A stretch of 64,000 bases of DNA from JADKIH01 sp964595205 (GCA_964595205.1 CAZQOQ010000003.1:1-64000), one strand, 5' to 3'. Shown: positions 1-9,489, numbered from the stretch's first letter. Notes: generated from the letters alone by a model not told the origin. Program-made: numbers and translations.

Positions 1-21
1 AAATCGCCACACACAAATTAA

Positions 22-35
22 GTCCCGTCAGGGAC
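22..35. repeat. Short GTCCC/GGGAC hairpin, REP-like
   Basis: GTCCC and GGGAC flank a 4-nt loop, just outside the 3' end of the nuo operon. Short hairpins of this type are common scattered repeats in Bacteroidota genomes (recalled, not searched). Only one copy is seen here and no array, so it is not called a CRISPR repeat. Confidence 0.35.
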
Positions 36-99
36 GAAATATTACCCCTCTGTGAAGGATTTGCGAATTAGAAAATGAAGGGACCCACGGTTAGTGGTC

Positions 100-139
100 A
101 TTTTCAAATTAGCACATTTTCAAATTTTCAAATTCAATT
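100..139. repeat. Degenerate 8-bp array (AATTTGAA-type, minus sense) after the nuo operon
   Basis: Read on the minus strand this is three AATTTGAA units around one diverged unit, ending next to the stop of the small gene at 134-517. A weak hairpin (GACCCAC/GTGGTC, 83-99) lies just beyond it. It belongs to the family of short intergenic arrays found through the first 38 kb. Confidence 0.5.
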
Positions 140-517
140 AAAGTACGGTACATCATCATGCGACACCTTCTCCTTCTGCTGCCAATACGCTAATGTGACC
201 ACATGTCCATCAGTCGTTTTTAAAAGTCGCCCGAAAATAGCATTGGTAGCGTTAAAAGTTACATCGGTGACTCCTACTGTAAAAGAAGTTGGAGCTGGTG
301 GTGATGGCGGTGTTTCAGGTGGCGCTTCCGTGGAAACTGCCGGTGCTGCTGCCGGCGCTGCTTTTGGCGGCGGACTTCCCACCACAATAACTTTAAAGCC
401 ATTAAACTCGAGCAATGAACGAAGAAACTCTACCCGTTCAGGAGAAACATTTTTCTCTACGACGGCACATTTTACACCGTCGAGATCTTCAAACAAATGA
501 TTTGCGTTTATAGCCAT
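134..517 (-). CDS. Small Pro/Ala-rich protein of unknown function at the end of the nuo operon
   Basis: A 127-residue protein with no signal peptide or membrane segment. It has three parts: a folded-looking N-terminal segment (about 1-48, with predicted beta-strands such as KCAVVEK and FKVIVVG), a low-complexity linker of Pro, Ala, Glu and Thr (about 49-78), and a C-terminal segment of about 48 residues. The start lies 1 bp after the nuoN stop, so it is almost certainly translated from the nuo mRNA. Position suggests a complex I-associated role or simple hitch-hiking; I recognise no domain. The tight coupling and the linker between two folded parts argue that the gene is real. Confidence 0.65.
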   Translation of the reverse strand: MAINANHLFEDLDGVKCAVVEKNVSPERVEFLRSLLEFNGFKVIVVGSPPPKAAPAAAPAVSTEAPPETPPSPPAPTSFTVGVTDVTFNATNAIFGRLLKTTDGHVVTLAYWQQKEKVSHDDVPYFN

Positions 518-518
518 T

Positions 519-1928
519 TTATAATCCTGCTCCGAGTGAATAGATATATTGATAAAAATCGCCGAAGAACCCGGTGATCAGAATTCCCGCAATGCAAATG
601 AACATCGCTACCCTGAATGCCAGTCCGGACTTGATCGCCGGAATGGCTTCGCCTTCCTTTTCCATGAACATCGCACGAATCACTCTCAGGTAATAATAGA
701 GCGAGATGATCATGTTCAATGCCGCTATGGTGATGAGGGTATAATTTCCACCCGATGCTCCCGAAGTGAGTAAGAAAATCTTTCCGAAGAAACCCGCCGT
801 CGGCGGAATGCCTGCAAGCGAGAATAATGCAATGGCCATCGTCCACGCAAGTGTTGGATTCGATTTTACAAGTCCCCTGTATTGAGTGATCGTTTCTTTA
901 CCCGTAAGTTCGCTGATGCGCGACACAACAGCAAAGGCGGCGAGGTTCGAGAATACATAAATGACGATGAAATAAACCGAAGAAGTGAAACCATCGAGCA
1001 GGTTTCCAGAGATACCGATTAAGATGAAACCGATTTGAGTGATCGAGGAAAACGCAAGGAACCTCTTCATGTTATCCTGTCGGATGGCAAAGAGATTCCC
1101 GGTTATCATGGTAAGTACACTCAACACACATAGCAGGAAATACCATTCCGTGTGCAGCATCGGGAAGACATGGTAGAGTAACGAAGCAAAAACGAAAACC
1201 ATCGATCCTTTGGATATCACAGACAGGAATGAAGTAACGGCCACCGGCGATCCTTCATACACATCGGCGGTCCAGAAGTGAAACGGCACTACCGATAATT
1301 TAAATATCAGACCGACAAAGAAGAAGACGAAGCCTGTTACAAGCAATGCAGACGAATCGGTCGCAGACAATGCCGCAAAGTCGAGCGTGCCGGATGCGCC
1401 ATACAGGAAGGAAATTCCCAGCAACATCAGGCAGGAAGAAAATGCCGAAGAGAAAATCATCTTCATCGCAGCCTCGCTGGATCTTCTTTCGGTGTGATTG
1501 AAGTTGCATAATGCGGCAAGCGGTATTGACGACAACTCAACTGATAAGTAGAACATCAAAAGATTTCCTGAAGAGATCATCAGGAACATTCCCAGTAGTG
1601 AAGAAATCATCAGAATATAAAATTCAGCAAGGTGTCGTTGCTTCTGAAGCCAGCCGGATGAGGAGAGACATATGATCAATACGCCCGTGTTTAAAATATT
1701 CTTCTCAAATGCATAGATGTGATTCGTGACAAACATATTGTCGAACATCGCCCCGGTCTGATTCATCAACCAGCCTGCAGCTGCATTTACGATCATCATG
1801 CCGTTAAACAACCCGATCCAGGAATCGTTACTGCCAACACTTTCCGAAACCTTAGCCACAAGAAGTACCACCAGCATGGCCACAAGCAGCATTTCATGTT
1901 TCATCAGGAAAAAAATATCCATATTCAT
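519..1928 (-). CDS. nuoN: NADH-quinone oxidoreductase subunit N
   Basis: A polytopic membrane subunit of respiratory complex I, one of the three antiporter-like proton-pumping subunits (N, M, L). The 469-residue length is normal. The proton-translocation core is visible (around the LAFSSITQIGF stretch, with the Lys/His-containing helices before it). It is the last core nuo gene, 5 bp after nuoM and 1 bp before the small gene downstream. The whole run from nuoA to nuoN is co-directional with gaps of mostly 0-15 bp, so a single operon is likely. No anomaly was seen. Confidence 0.95.
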   Translation of the reverse strand: MNMDIFFLMKHEMLLVAMLVVLLVAKVSESVGSNDSWIGLFNGMMIVNAAAGWLMNQTGAMFDNMFVTNHIYAFEKNILNTGVLIICLSSSGWLQKQRHLAEFYILMISSLLGMFLMISSGNLLMFYLSVELSSIPLAALCNFNHTERRSSEAAMKMIFSSAFSSCLMLLGISFLYGASGTLDFAALSATDSSALLVTGFVFFFVGLIFKLSVVPFHFWTADVYEGSPVAVTSFLSVISKGSMVFVFASLLYHVFPMLHTEWYFLLCVLSVLTMITGNLFAIRQDNMKRFLAFSSITQIGFILIGISGNLLDGFTSSVYFIVIYVFSNLAAFAVVSRISELTGKETITQYRGLVKSNPTLAWTMAIALFSLAGIPPTAGFFGKIFLLTSGASGGNYTLITIAALNMIISLYYYLRVIRAMFMEKEGEAIPAIKSGLAFRVAMFICIAGILITGFFGDFYQYIYSLGAGL

Positions 1929-1933
1929 TTACA

Positions 1934-3424
1934 TTAAGGAAGTAACCGTTGAATGTTTAACATTAATTGCTGTGTCGATGGGCTGATAAGTTCGTTTACC
2001 AGGGATGGAGTTATTCCCATGATTACGATAAAAATAATAAGCACTCCTGCAGCAAGACGCTCATTCCAGCCTGCATCCTTCAAAGACAAATACTCGCTTT
2101 TCTTCACGGGTCCCATCAACGAACTGCCTGCAGCGCGTAGTATGTAAACTGCTGTTACGACGATCGACATACACGCGACGATCGTTATGACCCTGTAAAA
2201 CATCTCCGCACGTTCCCAGGATCCGATGAACACATTCATCTCCGCAACGAAGCCACTGAAGCCCGGAAGACCCAACGAACAGAGTCCTGCAATGAAGAAT
2301 ACCGAACTGATAAACGGCATCATCCTCATGAGTCCGCCGAGCTCCTTCACCTCTCTCGTATGCGTCCGTTCGTAGATCATTCCAATCACGGCGAAGAAGA
2401 GTGCCGTCATTAAACCGTGAGAGACCATCTGGAGTACCGCGCCATGAATCGAAGTTGTCGTCAACATTCCAATTCCAAGCAGGACGAAACCGCAATGGCT
2501 AACGGAAGAATATGCGTTCATATATTTCAGGTCGGTCTGCATCATCGTGGCAAATGCTCCATACAGAATGGCAATAGCTGCGAGAACGGTTATGATTCCT
2601 GAATAATAATGAGCCGCATCCGGCATCAGGTAAGCGGCCACACGAAGGCAGCCATACCCGCCGAGTTTCATGGAAATCCCGGCAAGAAACATGGAGGCAG
2701 CAGTCGGCGCCGATGAGTGTCCGTCAGGCACCCACGTATGCAGCGGGAAAATAGCAGTAAAGACACCAAAGCCCACGAACAATAACGGGAAAAATATTTT
2801 CTGAAGCTCGAAAGGCATACGCTGGGAGCTGAGCGCAACCAGGCTGAAAGTCGGTACGCCATCCTGTGTGTTGAAATAAATTCCAAGCAAACCAACCAAT
2901 ACCAGTGCAGATCCGCCCATGAGCATCAAGGCGAGCTTGTTGGCGCTGTATTCCTTCTTCCCGCTTCCCCAGATGCCGATCAGAAGATATTTCGGAATCA
3001 CTGCCACCTCAAGAAAAAAGAACATGCTGAAGAGATCGGTTGATATGAAGAAACCATACGCTCCCGCGCTCAGCAGAATGAGCAAAAAGAAAAATTCTTT
3101 GGTCATCTTCTCTGTATTCCATGAAACGAGGACGCCGGCAAAAACAACGATTGCGGTAAGCAGTATCATTGCCATCGATATACCATCGATGCCGGTGAGG
3201 AAATCGATGTGAAGCGTACTGAACCATGTATATTTCGACTGGAATAAAAATGCATCGGCTGAATTGATTGCACGACCTGTCATGTAATCAAAAAGCAAAA
3301 CGAATGAATAAAGCAGTTGAATGGCCGAGCCGGCCAATGCAACCTGCCGTATGGCTTTGCCCTTTACCAGCAAAATGCCAATCGCGGTAAGTAAGGGTAT
3401 GACGAGTAGAATAATCAGGTTCAT
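1934..3424 (-). CDS. nuoM: NADH-quinone oxidoreductase subunit M
   Basis: Antiporter-like proton-pumping membrane subunit of complex I, 496 residues and about 14 predicted helices. The family signature HTWVPDGHSSAPTAAS and the downstream K-containing TDLKYMNAYSSVSHCG helix are both present. In E. coli the equivalent Lys and Glu residues are essential for pumping. The gene starts with ATG 1 bp after the nuoL stop and ends 5 bp before nuoN. Length and motifs are normal. Confidence 0.95.
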   Translation of the reverse strand: MNLIILLVIPLLTAIGILLVKGKAIRQVALAGSAIQLLYSFVLLFDYMTGRAINSADAFLFQSKYTWFSTLHIDFLTGIDGISMAMILLTAIVVFAGVLVSWNTEKMTKEFFFLLILLSAGAYGFFISTDLFSMFFFLEVAVIPKYLLIGIWGSGKKEYSANKLALMLMGGSALVLVGLLGIYFNTQDGVPTFSLVALSSQRMPFELQKIFFPLLFVGFGVFTAIFPLHTWVPDGHSSAPTAASMFLAGISMKLGGYGCLRVAAYLMPDAAHYYSGIITVLAAIAILYGAFATMMQTDLKYMNAYSSVSHCGFVLLGIGMLTTTSIHGAVLQMVSHGLMTALFFAVIGMIYERTHTREVKELGGLMRMMPFISSVFFIAGLCSLGLPGFSGFVAEMNVFIGSWERAEMFYRVITIVACMSIVVTAVYILRAAGSSLMGPVKKSEYLSLKDAGWNERLAAGVLIIFIVIMGITPSLVNELISPSTQQLMLNIQRLLP

Positions 3425-3425
3425 G

Positions 3426-5369
3426 TTACATCGAAATAAAGAACAGGTAAGAAAGTAAGATTAGGAGACCGACAGCGCCACCGAGCATCCAGGTCGTATA
3501 CGATTGCAATTTGCCCGACTGAACACCGGAAGTGGAAACAGAAAACACTTCTGTCATTCTTCCCAGAGTATTCATCAGGCCATCAACAATATTTTTATCG
3601 ATCCATGCCGCAGGTAATGCAATGAGGTTGAAGATTATTTTCTTCGTAACGAACTGGTAAATTTCATCAATATAAAATTTCTGTTTTGCGGCTTTGAAAA
3701 ATACGCCAAGGCTTCCTGCAAGTCTTGCAGCCCTGTCACCGCCTTTTAGAAAGAGAAACGAAGCGAATAGAATTCCTGCTGCAGATAGGCCAACAGGCAA
3801 TAATGAAAACGACACATCGATATGAGTCTCCAATTCATTTCCGTCAGTGGTAATCAATTTTCCAAATGGTAAAAATCCGGCAAAGGCTGCACCGATGGCC
3901 AGTAGTATCAGCGCAGTCATTTCTCCCGTAGTGCCTTCCGCATGATGTTCTCCATGATGATTTCTGCTTTCTTTCCTGTAAAAAATCGAGAAGAATAACC
4001 TGAACATATAGAAAGCCGTCAGACCGGAAGTGAAAACAGCTATCCAGAAAATGACTTTGTCGGAATGATAAGTTGCAAGCAGGATTTCCTCCTTGCTGAA
4101 GAAACCGGAGAACGGCGGAATGCCGGCTATGGAAAGGCAGGCAATCAGAAAAACCAGGTGTGTGATCTTCAGATTTTTTCTCATGCCTCCCATGTCGCTG
4201 ATCTCATTGCTGTGAACATGATGGATAACAATGCCTGCTGCAAGGAATAATAGAGCCTTAAAGAATGCATGCGTGAAGAGATGGAACATCGAAGCCATGT
4301 AGCCGAGCCCGTCTTCGCCTCCGTATTTCGAAACGCCAAGAGCGAACATCATGAAGCCGATCTGCGACATGGTAGAATATGCAAGTATCCGCTTGATGTC
4401 GGTCTGCGTACAGGCGATGATCGCCGCAAATGCAGCCGAGACAATTCCGACGATGGCAATCACGTGCAATGCAGCCGGACAGGAAATTGCAAAGATCGGG
4501 AACAAGCGTGCAACGAGATAGACGCCGGCAACGACCATCGTCGCTGCGTGTATCAGGGCTGACACGGGTGTTGGTCCTTCCATGGCATCGGGCAACCAGA
4601 TGTGTAAGGGGAACATCGCAGACTTGCCGGCGCCGCCTGCAAATACCAGCATCAGTCCCCACGTCAATGCCGATGCTCCCATGAACGATGCACTTACAGC
4701 AGCATGCAATTGAGAGGAAGCAGGATCGGTGTATCGTTCAATGAGTGTGTTGAAATCGAACGTGCCGGAGTAATATGACAGAACCAGGATTCCTGTGAGG
4801 AAGCCGAGATCCGCAAAACGTGTAACGATGAATGCTTTCTTCGAAGCTGCAACGGCCGACGGTCGATCATAATAAAAACCAATCAGCAGAAAGCTGCTCA
4901 CTCCCACCAGTTCCCAGAAAATATAAGTCTGGAAAATATTCGTAGCTACTACCAGTCCGAGCATCGAAAAAGTAAACAGCGAAAGGAAAGAGAAATAAGT
5001 TGTGTAACGCTCTTCCCCTTTCAGGTAACCGACGCTGTACAGGTGAACCATAAAAGAAACAACTGTTACTACCACAAGCATCATCACTGAAATCGGGTCG
5101 AGCAAAATGCCCATGTTAATGGCTAAATCAGGCGTGAATCTCATCCACTCGAAATCGATGGCGATCTTTGCAACATAACGACCATCCAATAATCCATCGG
5201 AAGAAAAATATCTGTATGCAACAATCAGAGACAAAACTGCAGATGCAAATAATAAAACTGTTCCTAATTGTCCGGCAATCTTCCTGAACGAACCCTTGCC
5301 TGCCAATCCGAGAATAAGGAAACCGGCAAACGGAAAGAGAAGTATAAATATGCTGTAAAGTGGATTCAA
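3426..5369 (-). CDS. nuoL: NADH-quinone oxidoreductase subunit L
   Basis: The distal, largest proton-pumping membrane subunit of complex I (647 residues). It shows the HIWLPDAMEGPTPVSALIHA signature and a C-terminal extension with the long lateral helix. A His/Glu-rich cytoplasmic loop (RNHHGEHHAEGT, around residue 470) is a local elaboration. The best start is TTG at 5369; no ATG lies near the expected hydrophobic N-terminus. It follows nuoK by 12 bp and precedes nuoM by 1 bp. Confidence 0.95.
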   Translation of the reverse strand: MNPLYSIFILLFPFAGFLILGLAGKGSFRKIAGQLGTVLLFASAVLSLIVAYRYFSSDGLLDGRYVAKIAIDFEWMRFTPDLAINMGILLDPISVMMLVVVTVVSFMVHLYSVGYLKGEERYTTYFSFLSLFTFSMLGLVVATNIFQTYIFWELVGVSSFLLIGFYYDRPSAVAASKKAFIVTRFADLGFLTGILVLSYYSGTFDFNTLIERYTDPASSQLHAAVSASFMGASALTWGLMLVFAGGAGKSAMFPLHIWLPDAMEGPTPVSALIHAATMVVAGVYLVARLFPIFAISCPAALHVIAIVGIVSAAFAAIIACTQTDIKRILAYSTMSQIGFMMFALGVSKYGGEDGLGYMASMFHLFTHAFFKALLFLAAGIVIHHVHSNEISDMGGMRKNLKITHLVFLIACLSIAGIPPFSGFFSKEEILLATYHSDKVIFWIAVFTSGLTAFYMFRLFFSIFYRKESRNHHGEHHAEGTTGEMTALILLAIGAAFAGFLPFGKLITTDGNELETHIDVSFSLLPVGLSAAGILFASFLFLKGGDRAARLAGSLGVFFKAAKQKFYIDEIYQFVTKKIIFNLIALPAAWIDKNIVDGLMNTLGRMTEVFSVSTSGVQSGKLQSYTTWMLGGAVGLLILLSYLFFISM

Positions 5370-5381
5370 GCGAGTCTGTTT

Positions 5382-5693
5382 TTAAAGTTTGAGTTCATCA
5401 ACATCTTCCACATCGATGGAATTATAAGAACGATACAAGTGAATGATTATGGCAATTGCCATGGCAGCTTCGGCAGCTGCGATGGCAATGATGAATAGCG
5501 AGAAGAAAATCCCGTCGGCCTTGCCGGGATAGAGATACTTATTGAAGACGACGAAGTTTATGTTGATGCTGTTCAGGATCAGCTCGATCGACATGAGCAT
5601 GGTGATCATATTCCGCCGTGTGAAAAATCCGTATGCGCCAATAAAAAACAAGGCCGTACTCAAAACCAAAAAATGTGATACAGGTATGTTCAT
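5382..5693 (-). CDS. nuoK: NADH-quinone oxidoreductase subunit K
   Basis: Small three-helix membrane subunit of complex I, about 103 residues. The conserved Glu residues of the family lie in MSIELILNSIN and AAAEAAMAIAI. I chose the ATG at 5693 (protein starts MNIPVSHF) because it overlaps the nuoJ stop in a 4-bp ATGA junction and matches family length. An in-frame upstream start would add 13 atypical Cys/His-rich residues inside nuoJ. Confidence 0.93.
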   Translation of the reverse strand: MNIPVSHFLVLSTALFFIGAYGFFTRRNMITMLMSIELILNSININFVVFNKYLYPGKADGIFFSLFIIAIAAAEAAMAIAIIIHLYRSYNSIDVEDVDELKL

Positions 5694-6205
5694 GATTCTC
5701 CAGGTTTTTTCTTCATGGCAATGGCAATGCATCCAACCATTGCGGCTAACAATAATATGCTTACGACTTCAAAGGGCAGAGCGAATCCTCCCTGCCCTGT
5801 GCTGAGCATTTTCAAACCGATGGTTGAAATTCCGGCAGATAATGTTTCAGATGAAAGATGAAAATCATTTTTCAAAATCATCGTGCAGACGATTAGAAAA
5901 CTTGCAATGACCATGAATGCACTCGCGCTCTTTCGCCAGACGAGCGCCTTCGGAAGATCGGCACCGGTATGGGCAGTAAGGAAAATCGAGAAGATGATCA
6001 ACACTACTATCCCACCAATATAAACGATGATCTGAACTGCGGCTAAAAACTGAAGATCCATCCAGAAATAAAGCGCTGCTATTCCCGTGAGTGAAACCAG
6101 CAGCCACACCGCACTGCGGAAAATCTTTCTTGCAGTAACGGCAAGGATTCCTCCCCCGAGTATGAATGCAGCGATCACATAAAACGAAATGATGTATGCG
6201 CTCAT
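5690..6205 (-). CDS. nuoJ: NADH-quinone oxidoreductase subunit J
   Basis: Five-helix membrane subunit of complex I, 171 residues. The helix with the conserved glycine/tyrosine pattern (QIIVYIGGIVVLIIF) forms the pi-bulge helix of the quinone-to-pump coupling path in known structures. It overlaps nuoI upstream and nuoK downstream by 4 bp each (ATGA junctions), which indicates translational coupling. Length and hydropathy are typical. Confidence 0.93.
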   Translation of the reverse strand: MSAYIISFYVIAAFILGGGILAVTARKIFRSAVWLLVSLTGIAALYFWMDLQFLAAVQIIVYIGGIVVLIIFSIFLTAHTGADLPKALVWRKSASAFMVIASFLIVCTMILKNDFHLSSETLSAGISTIGLKMLSTGQGGFALPFEVVSILLLAAMVGCIAIAMKKKPGES

Positions 6206-6681
6206 TCCACTCCCTCCATCAGTTTAGATCCCGGCTTATTCAGCACCTTAGTCAGTTCGGCCCGGTTGTACACGCTGTGCTCGAAGGTCTGTGCCATTTT
6301 GATTGCGTCGGTCGGACAGGCAACAATGCAAAGATTACACATCGTGCAAAGTTCCAGATGATAAATAAATGTATCCAGCGCCTTCTTCTTCTTTCCTTCG
6401 GGAGTGACATCAAACTTCGTGATTATTTTTATTGTACCATTTGGACAGGCAAGTTCGCAGGCAGTACAACCCGTGCAGCGATGTTCATTTGATTCATTGT
6501 GCGGCATCACAACTTCTCCCTTGAACCGCTCAGGTAAATTCAGTGAATCGCGATTCTCAGGATAATTCTGCGTAATTATCTGCTTAGGATGAACAAAATA
6601 ATATCCCGTACGCTTCATACCAGTCAGCAATGATGCGACCGACTGATATATATCATTGAAATATGTTTTCAGGAAACTCAT
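6202..6681 (-). CDS. nuoI: NADH-quinone oxidoreductase subunit I (two 4Fe-4S clusters)
   Basis: Peripheral-arm subunit carrying clusters N6a and N6b. Two complete CxxCxxCxxxCP motifs are visible: CTGCTACELACP and CTMCNLCIVACP. They pass electrons toward NuoB near the quinone site. The 159-residue length is typical. Downstream it overlaps nuoJ by 4 bp; upstream a 148-bp gap from nuoH holds a 7-bp tandem array. Because nuoE/F/G are missing here, NuoI and NuoB are the only Fe-S subunits encoded in this operon. Confidence 0.95.
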   Translation of the reverse strand: MSFLKTYFNDIYQSVASLLTGMKRTGYYFVHPKQIITQNYPENRDSLNLPERFKGEVVMPHNESNEHRCTGCTACELACPNGTIKIITKFDVTPEGKKKKALDTFIYHLELCTMCNLCIVACPTDAIKMAQTFEHSVYNRAELTKVLNKPGSKLMEGVE

Positions 6682-6719
6682 ACTCGGGGATGGACCCTTT
6701 TTTTTATTGGGGGGCTGGG

Positions 6720-6806
6720 GGTTGATTGCTGATTGTTGATTGTTGATTGTTGATTGCTGATTGCTGATTGTTGATTGCTGATTTTGATTTTTGATTTTTG
6801 ATTTTT
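6720..6806. repeat. 7-bp degenerate tandem array between nuoH and nuoI
   Basis: About a dozen heptamers on the plus strand: GATTGCT and GATTGTT units, grading into GATTTTT. Most variation is T/C at unit position 6 and G/T at position 5. The array sits inside the operon, between two translated genes, so it is transcribed as CAAAATC/CAATCAA-like RNA. It shares the G(A/G)nT scaffold with the larger array at 20005-20319. Confidence 0.8.
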
Positions 6807-6829
6807 ATGGAGTTAATTAATTAATTCTT

Positions 6830-7906
6830 TTAGAAATGCCAGCCCATGATAGAGATAAATGTCATGAGGAGAAGATTGAATAAACTAATCGGCAGTAAAT
6901 ATTTCCATTCGAGATTTAACAGCTGATCGACGCGCAAGCGCGGGAATGTCCAGCGGAACCACATGATGAGGAAGATGAGAAAGAATGTCTTTCCCATGAA
7001 CCAGACCGAGCCCGGAATGTAATCCATGATGTGGTTGAACGATTGCCATCCGCCGATATGAAACGGCATCCATCCGCCGAGAAATAATGTTGCGCCAATG
7101 GCACAGACGATAAATATGTTCACATATTCCGCGAGGAAGAATAATGCAAATCTCATCCCGGAGTATTCGGTATGAAATCCCGCCGTAAGTTCCGACTCGG
7201 CTTCGGCCATATCGAAGGGCGCACGATTCGTCTCTGCTGTTACTGCTATAATATAAAGTACAAATGCAATAATAGCCGGAATGTGTCCTTTGAAAATCCA
7301 CCAGCCGTTTTCCTGGCTTGCAATGATGTCGGAAATCTGCAGACTGCCGGTCAGTACGATGATGCTGAGAATTGCAAAGCCAGCCGACAATTCATAGCTG
7401 ACGATCTGCGCCCCGCTTCTCATTGCACCGAGTAATGAATATTTGTTGTTGCTCGACCAGCCTGCTATCAAAATCCCGATTACAGAGATCGAAGAGACGG
7501 CCGTAATGTATAAGACACCAATATTCAGATCCCATATTTGAAAATTCTTTGCAAACGGAATCGGCGCCATCAATAGCATTGCTCCGATCATCACGACGAA
7601 CGGCGCGAGATTAAACAGAAACTTATCGGCTCCGTCCGGGGTGAGGCCTTCCTTCACCACCAGCTTTACAGTATCGGCAAGTGTCTGTGCTATTCCCTGA
7701 TAGCCTACCCTGTTTGGCCCTACCCTGATTTGCATCAGTGCAGAAACCTTCCTTTCCATAAATACCAGTACCAGTCCGAGGAAAGCAAACAATGCCAATA
7801 CTAACATGCCAACAATAACGAACTGCGACAGCAATGCCAGGGCAGGCGACATGTGACGGCCCAAAAAGTCCTGTACCGATGCGGTTATTTTTTCTAAACT
7901 GAACAT
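6830..7906 (-). CDS. nuoH: NADH-quinone oxidoreductase subunit H
   Basis: The membrane subunit that forms much of the quinone chamber and joins the peripheral arm to the membrane arm, 358 residues with about eight helices. Family signatures are present: MQIRVGPNRVGYQG, NRAPFDMAEAESEL and the GWSSNNKYSLLGAMRS loop. The gene overlaps the nuoD stop by 1 bp. In 14-subunit operons nuoE, nuoF and nuoG normally lie between nuoD and nuoH, and here there is no room for them. Confidence 0.95.
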   Translation of the reverse strand: MFSLEKITASVQDFLGRHMSPALALLSQFVIVGMLVLALFAFLGLVLVFMERKVSALMQIRVGPNRVGYQGIAQTLADTVKLVVKEGLTPDGADKFLFNLAPFVVMIGAMLLMAPIPFAKNFQIWDLNIGVLYITAVSSISVIGILIAGWSSNNKYSLLGAMRSGAQIVSYELSAGFAILSIIVLTGSLQISDIIASQENGWWIFKGHIPAIIAFVLYIIAVTAETNRAPFDMAEAESELTAGFHTEYSGMRFALFFLAEYVNIFIVCAIGATLFLGGWMPFHIGGWQSFNHIMDYIPGSVWFMGKTFFLIFLIMWFRWTFPRLRVDQLLNLEWKYLLPISLFNLLLMTFISIMGWHF

Positions 7907-9021
7907 TACCTGTCTATGTCTGGTATTACCAAATCCAACGATCCCATGATTGCCACTAAATCTCCAATCTTATATCCTCTTGTCATATGATCCAGCGCAG
8001 AAAGATTGGAGAATCCGGGTGAACGGAATTTTATCCTGTAAGGAGTAGTTCCTCCTTCGCTGATGACATACACGCCGAAATCACCGCGGGCGGTCTCAAC
8101 ACGTGTAAAAAATTCTCCTTTCGGCAGTTTTAAAACAGCCTTGGTTTTCGCCTGGAACTCCCCTTCAGGAATATTGTCGATGAGCTGTTCGATCATGGAA
8201 ATTGATTCTCTCATCTCTCTCATTCGCACAATGTATCGCGCAAATGTATCACCTTTAGTCTCCAGCTGTTCATTAAAGTTCAGCTGCGCATAAACGTCGT
8301 ATGGATACCATTTCCTGATATCACACGACACGCCCGATGCACGTGCAGTCGGTCCGCTGCAGCCATACGATATTGCATCTTCCTTCGAAAGGAAGCCCAC
8401 GTTCTCGGTGCGGTTACGGAAGATCACATTTCCGGTAACCATTTCATCATACTCCGGCAGTTTGGTCTTAAAGAATGCAAGGAAGTCTTTCACCTTTTTT
8501 ACAAACCCGGGATGAATGTCGGCCATCACGCCGCCCGGAACCATGTAATTCATCGTCAGTCGTGCGCCACAGGTTTCCTCCATGATGTCGTTGATCGTTT
8601 CGCGTTCACGGAATGCATGGAAAAAAGGAGTGATTGCACCGATATCCATAGCCATCGCTCCCCACCAGAGCTGATGCGAAGCAAGTCGGGTCAGCTCATC
8701 CATGATCACGCGAATGTACTGTGCGCGCATGGGAACTTCGATCTGCATACCTTTCTCTACAACCAGCGCACAAGCGTGATTGTTGATGTGAGAAGAAAGA
8801 TAATCCATGCGGGAAGTCACATATATAAACTGGCGGTAGGTAAGACTCTCGCACATCTTTTCGATGCTTCGGTGGATGTACCCTAAATGCGGCTCTATTT
8901 TTTTGATCGTCTCCCCGTTCAGGGTGATAAGCAGGTGCAAGACTCCATGTGTGGAGGGATGCTGTGGGCCCACATTGATGACTAAATCACCGGTTTCCGT
9001 TACGCCTGCTTCTTCGAACAT
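7906..9021 (-). CDS. nuoD: NADH-quinone oxidoreductase subunit D
   Basis: The 49-kDa quinone-site subunit of the peripheral arm, related to the large subunit of NiFe hydrogenases. The N-terminal signature NVGPQHPSTHGVLH carries the conserved quinone-binding His pair, and the family C-terminus (GSLDLVIPDIDR) is complete. At 371 residues it is slightly short because the N-terminal leader is brief. It is a separate gene from nuoC (7-bp gap), not a fused nuoCD. Confidence 0.95.
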   Translation of the reverse strand: MFEEAGVTETGDLVINVGPQHPSTHGVLHLLITLNGETIKKIEPHLGYIHRSIEKMCESLTYRQFIYVTSRMDYLSSHINNHACALVVEKGMQIEVPMRAQYIRVIMDELTRLASHQLWWGAMAMDIGAITPFFHAFRERETINDIMEETCGARLTMNYMVPGGVMADIHPGFVKKVKDFLAFFKTKLPEYDEMVTGNVIFRNRTENVGFLSKEDAISYGCSGPTARASGVSCDIRKWYPYDVYAQLNFNEQLETKGDTFARYIVRMREMRESISMIEQLIDNIPEGEFQAKTKAVLKLPKGEFFTRVETARGDFGVYVISEGGTTPYRIKFRSPGFSNLSALDHMTRGYKIGDLVAIMGSLDLVIPDIDR

Positions 9022-9028
9022 CTGGAGG

Positions 9029-9484
9029 TTATAGTTTTATCATGTTTATCGGATCCTCATAGTCTTTTCTCAATGGCCAGCCAACCCAGTCATCGGTGAG
9101 AAACAACCTCCGTAAATCCGGGTGATTCAAAAATTTAATTCCAAAAAGGTCGTAGGCTTCTCTCTCATGCAATTCAGCCGTACGCCAAATGGATGAAACA
9201 GATTCTATTTCCGGCTTATTCCTGTCTTCTATTTTCGCTTTCACCACCAGTACATGTTTGTGAAGTTTCGATTCAAAATGATATACTACTGATAAATGAG
9301 TTTTCCAGTCAACGCCTGTTAAACAAAAAAGATAATCGAATGACAGATCATTATCGACTTTTAATACTTCAGCAAGTTTCATCCATTTCGAAGAATCGAT
9401 ATTCACCGTCAACCACTGGCCCGTCTCATCGAAAACAGCTTCAGGCAGGATTTGTGTGATTTTATCTTTGATTAGTTGGGACAC
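9029..9484 (-). CDS. nuoC: NADH-quinone oxidoreductase subunit C
   Basis: The 30-kDa peripheral subunit, 151 residues. The C-terminal family signature is clear (TAELHEREAYDLFGIKF and HPDLRRLFLTDDW). The start is GTG at 9484. It is separated from nuoB by about 147 bp filled by two facing octamer arrays, which is unusual inside this otherwise compact operon. nuoD follows after 7 bp. Confidence 0.93.
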   Translation of the reverse strand: MSQLIKDKITQILPEAVFDETGQWLTVNIDSSKWMKLAEVLKVDNDLSFDYLFCLTGVDWKTHLSVVYHFESKLHKHVLVVKAKIEDRNKPEIESVSSIWRTAELHEREAYDLFGIKFLNHPDLRRLFLTDDWVGWPLRKDYEDPINMIKL

Positions 9485-9489
9485 TTTTT

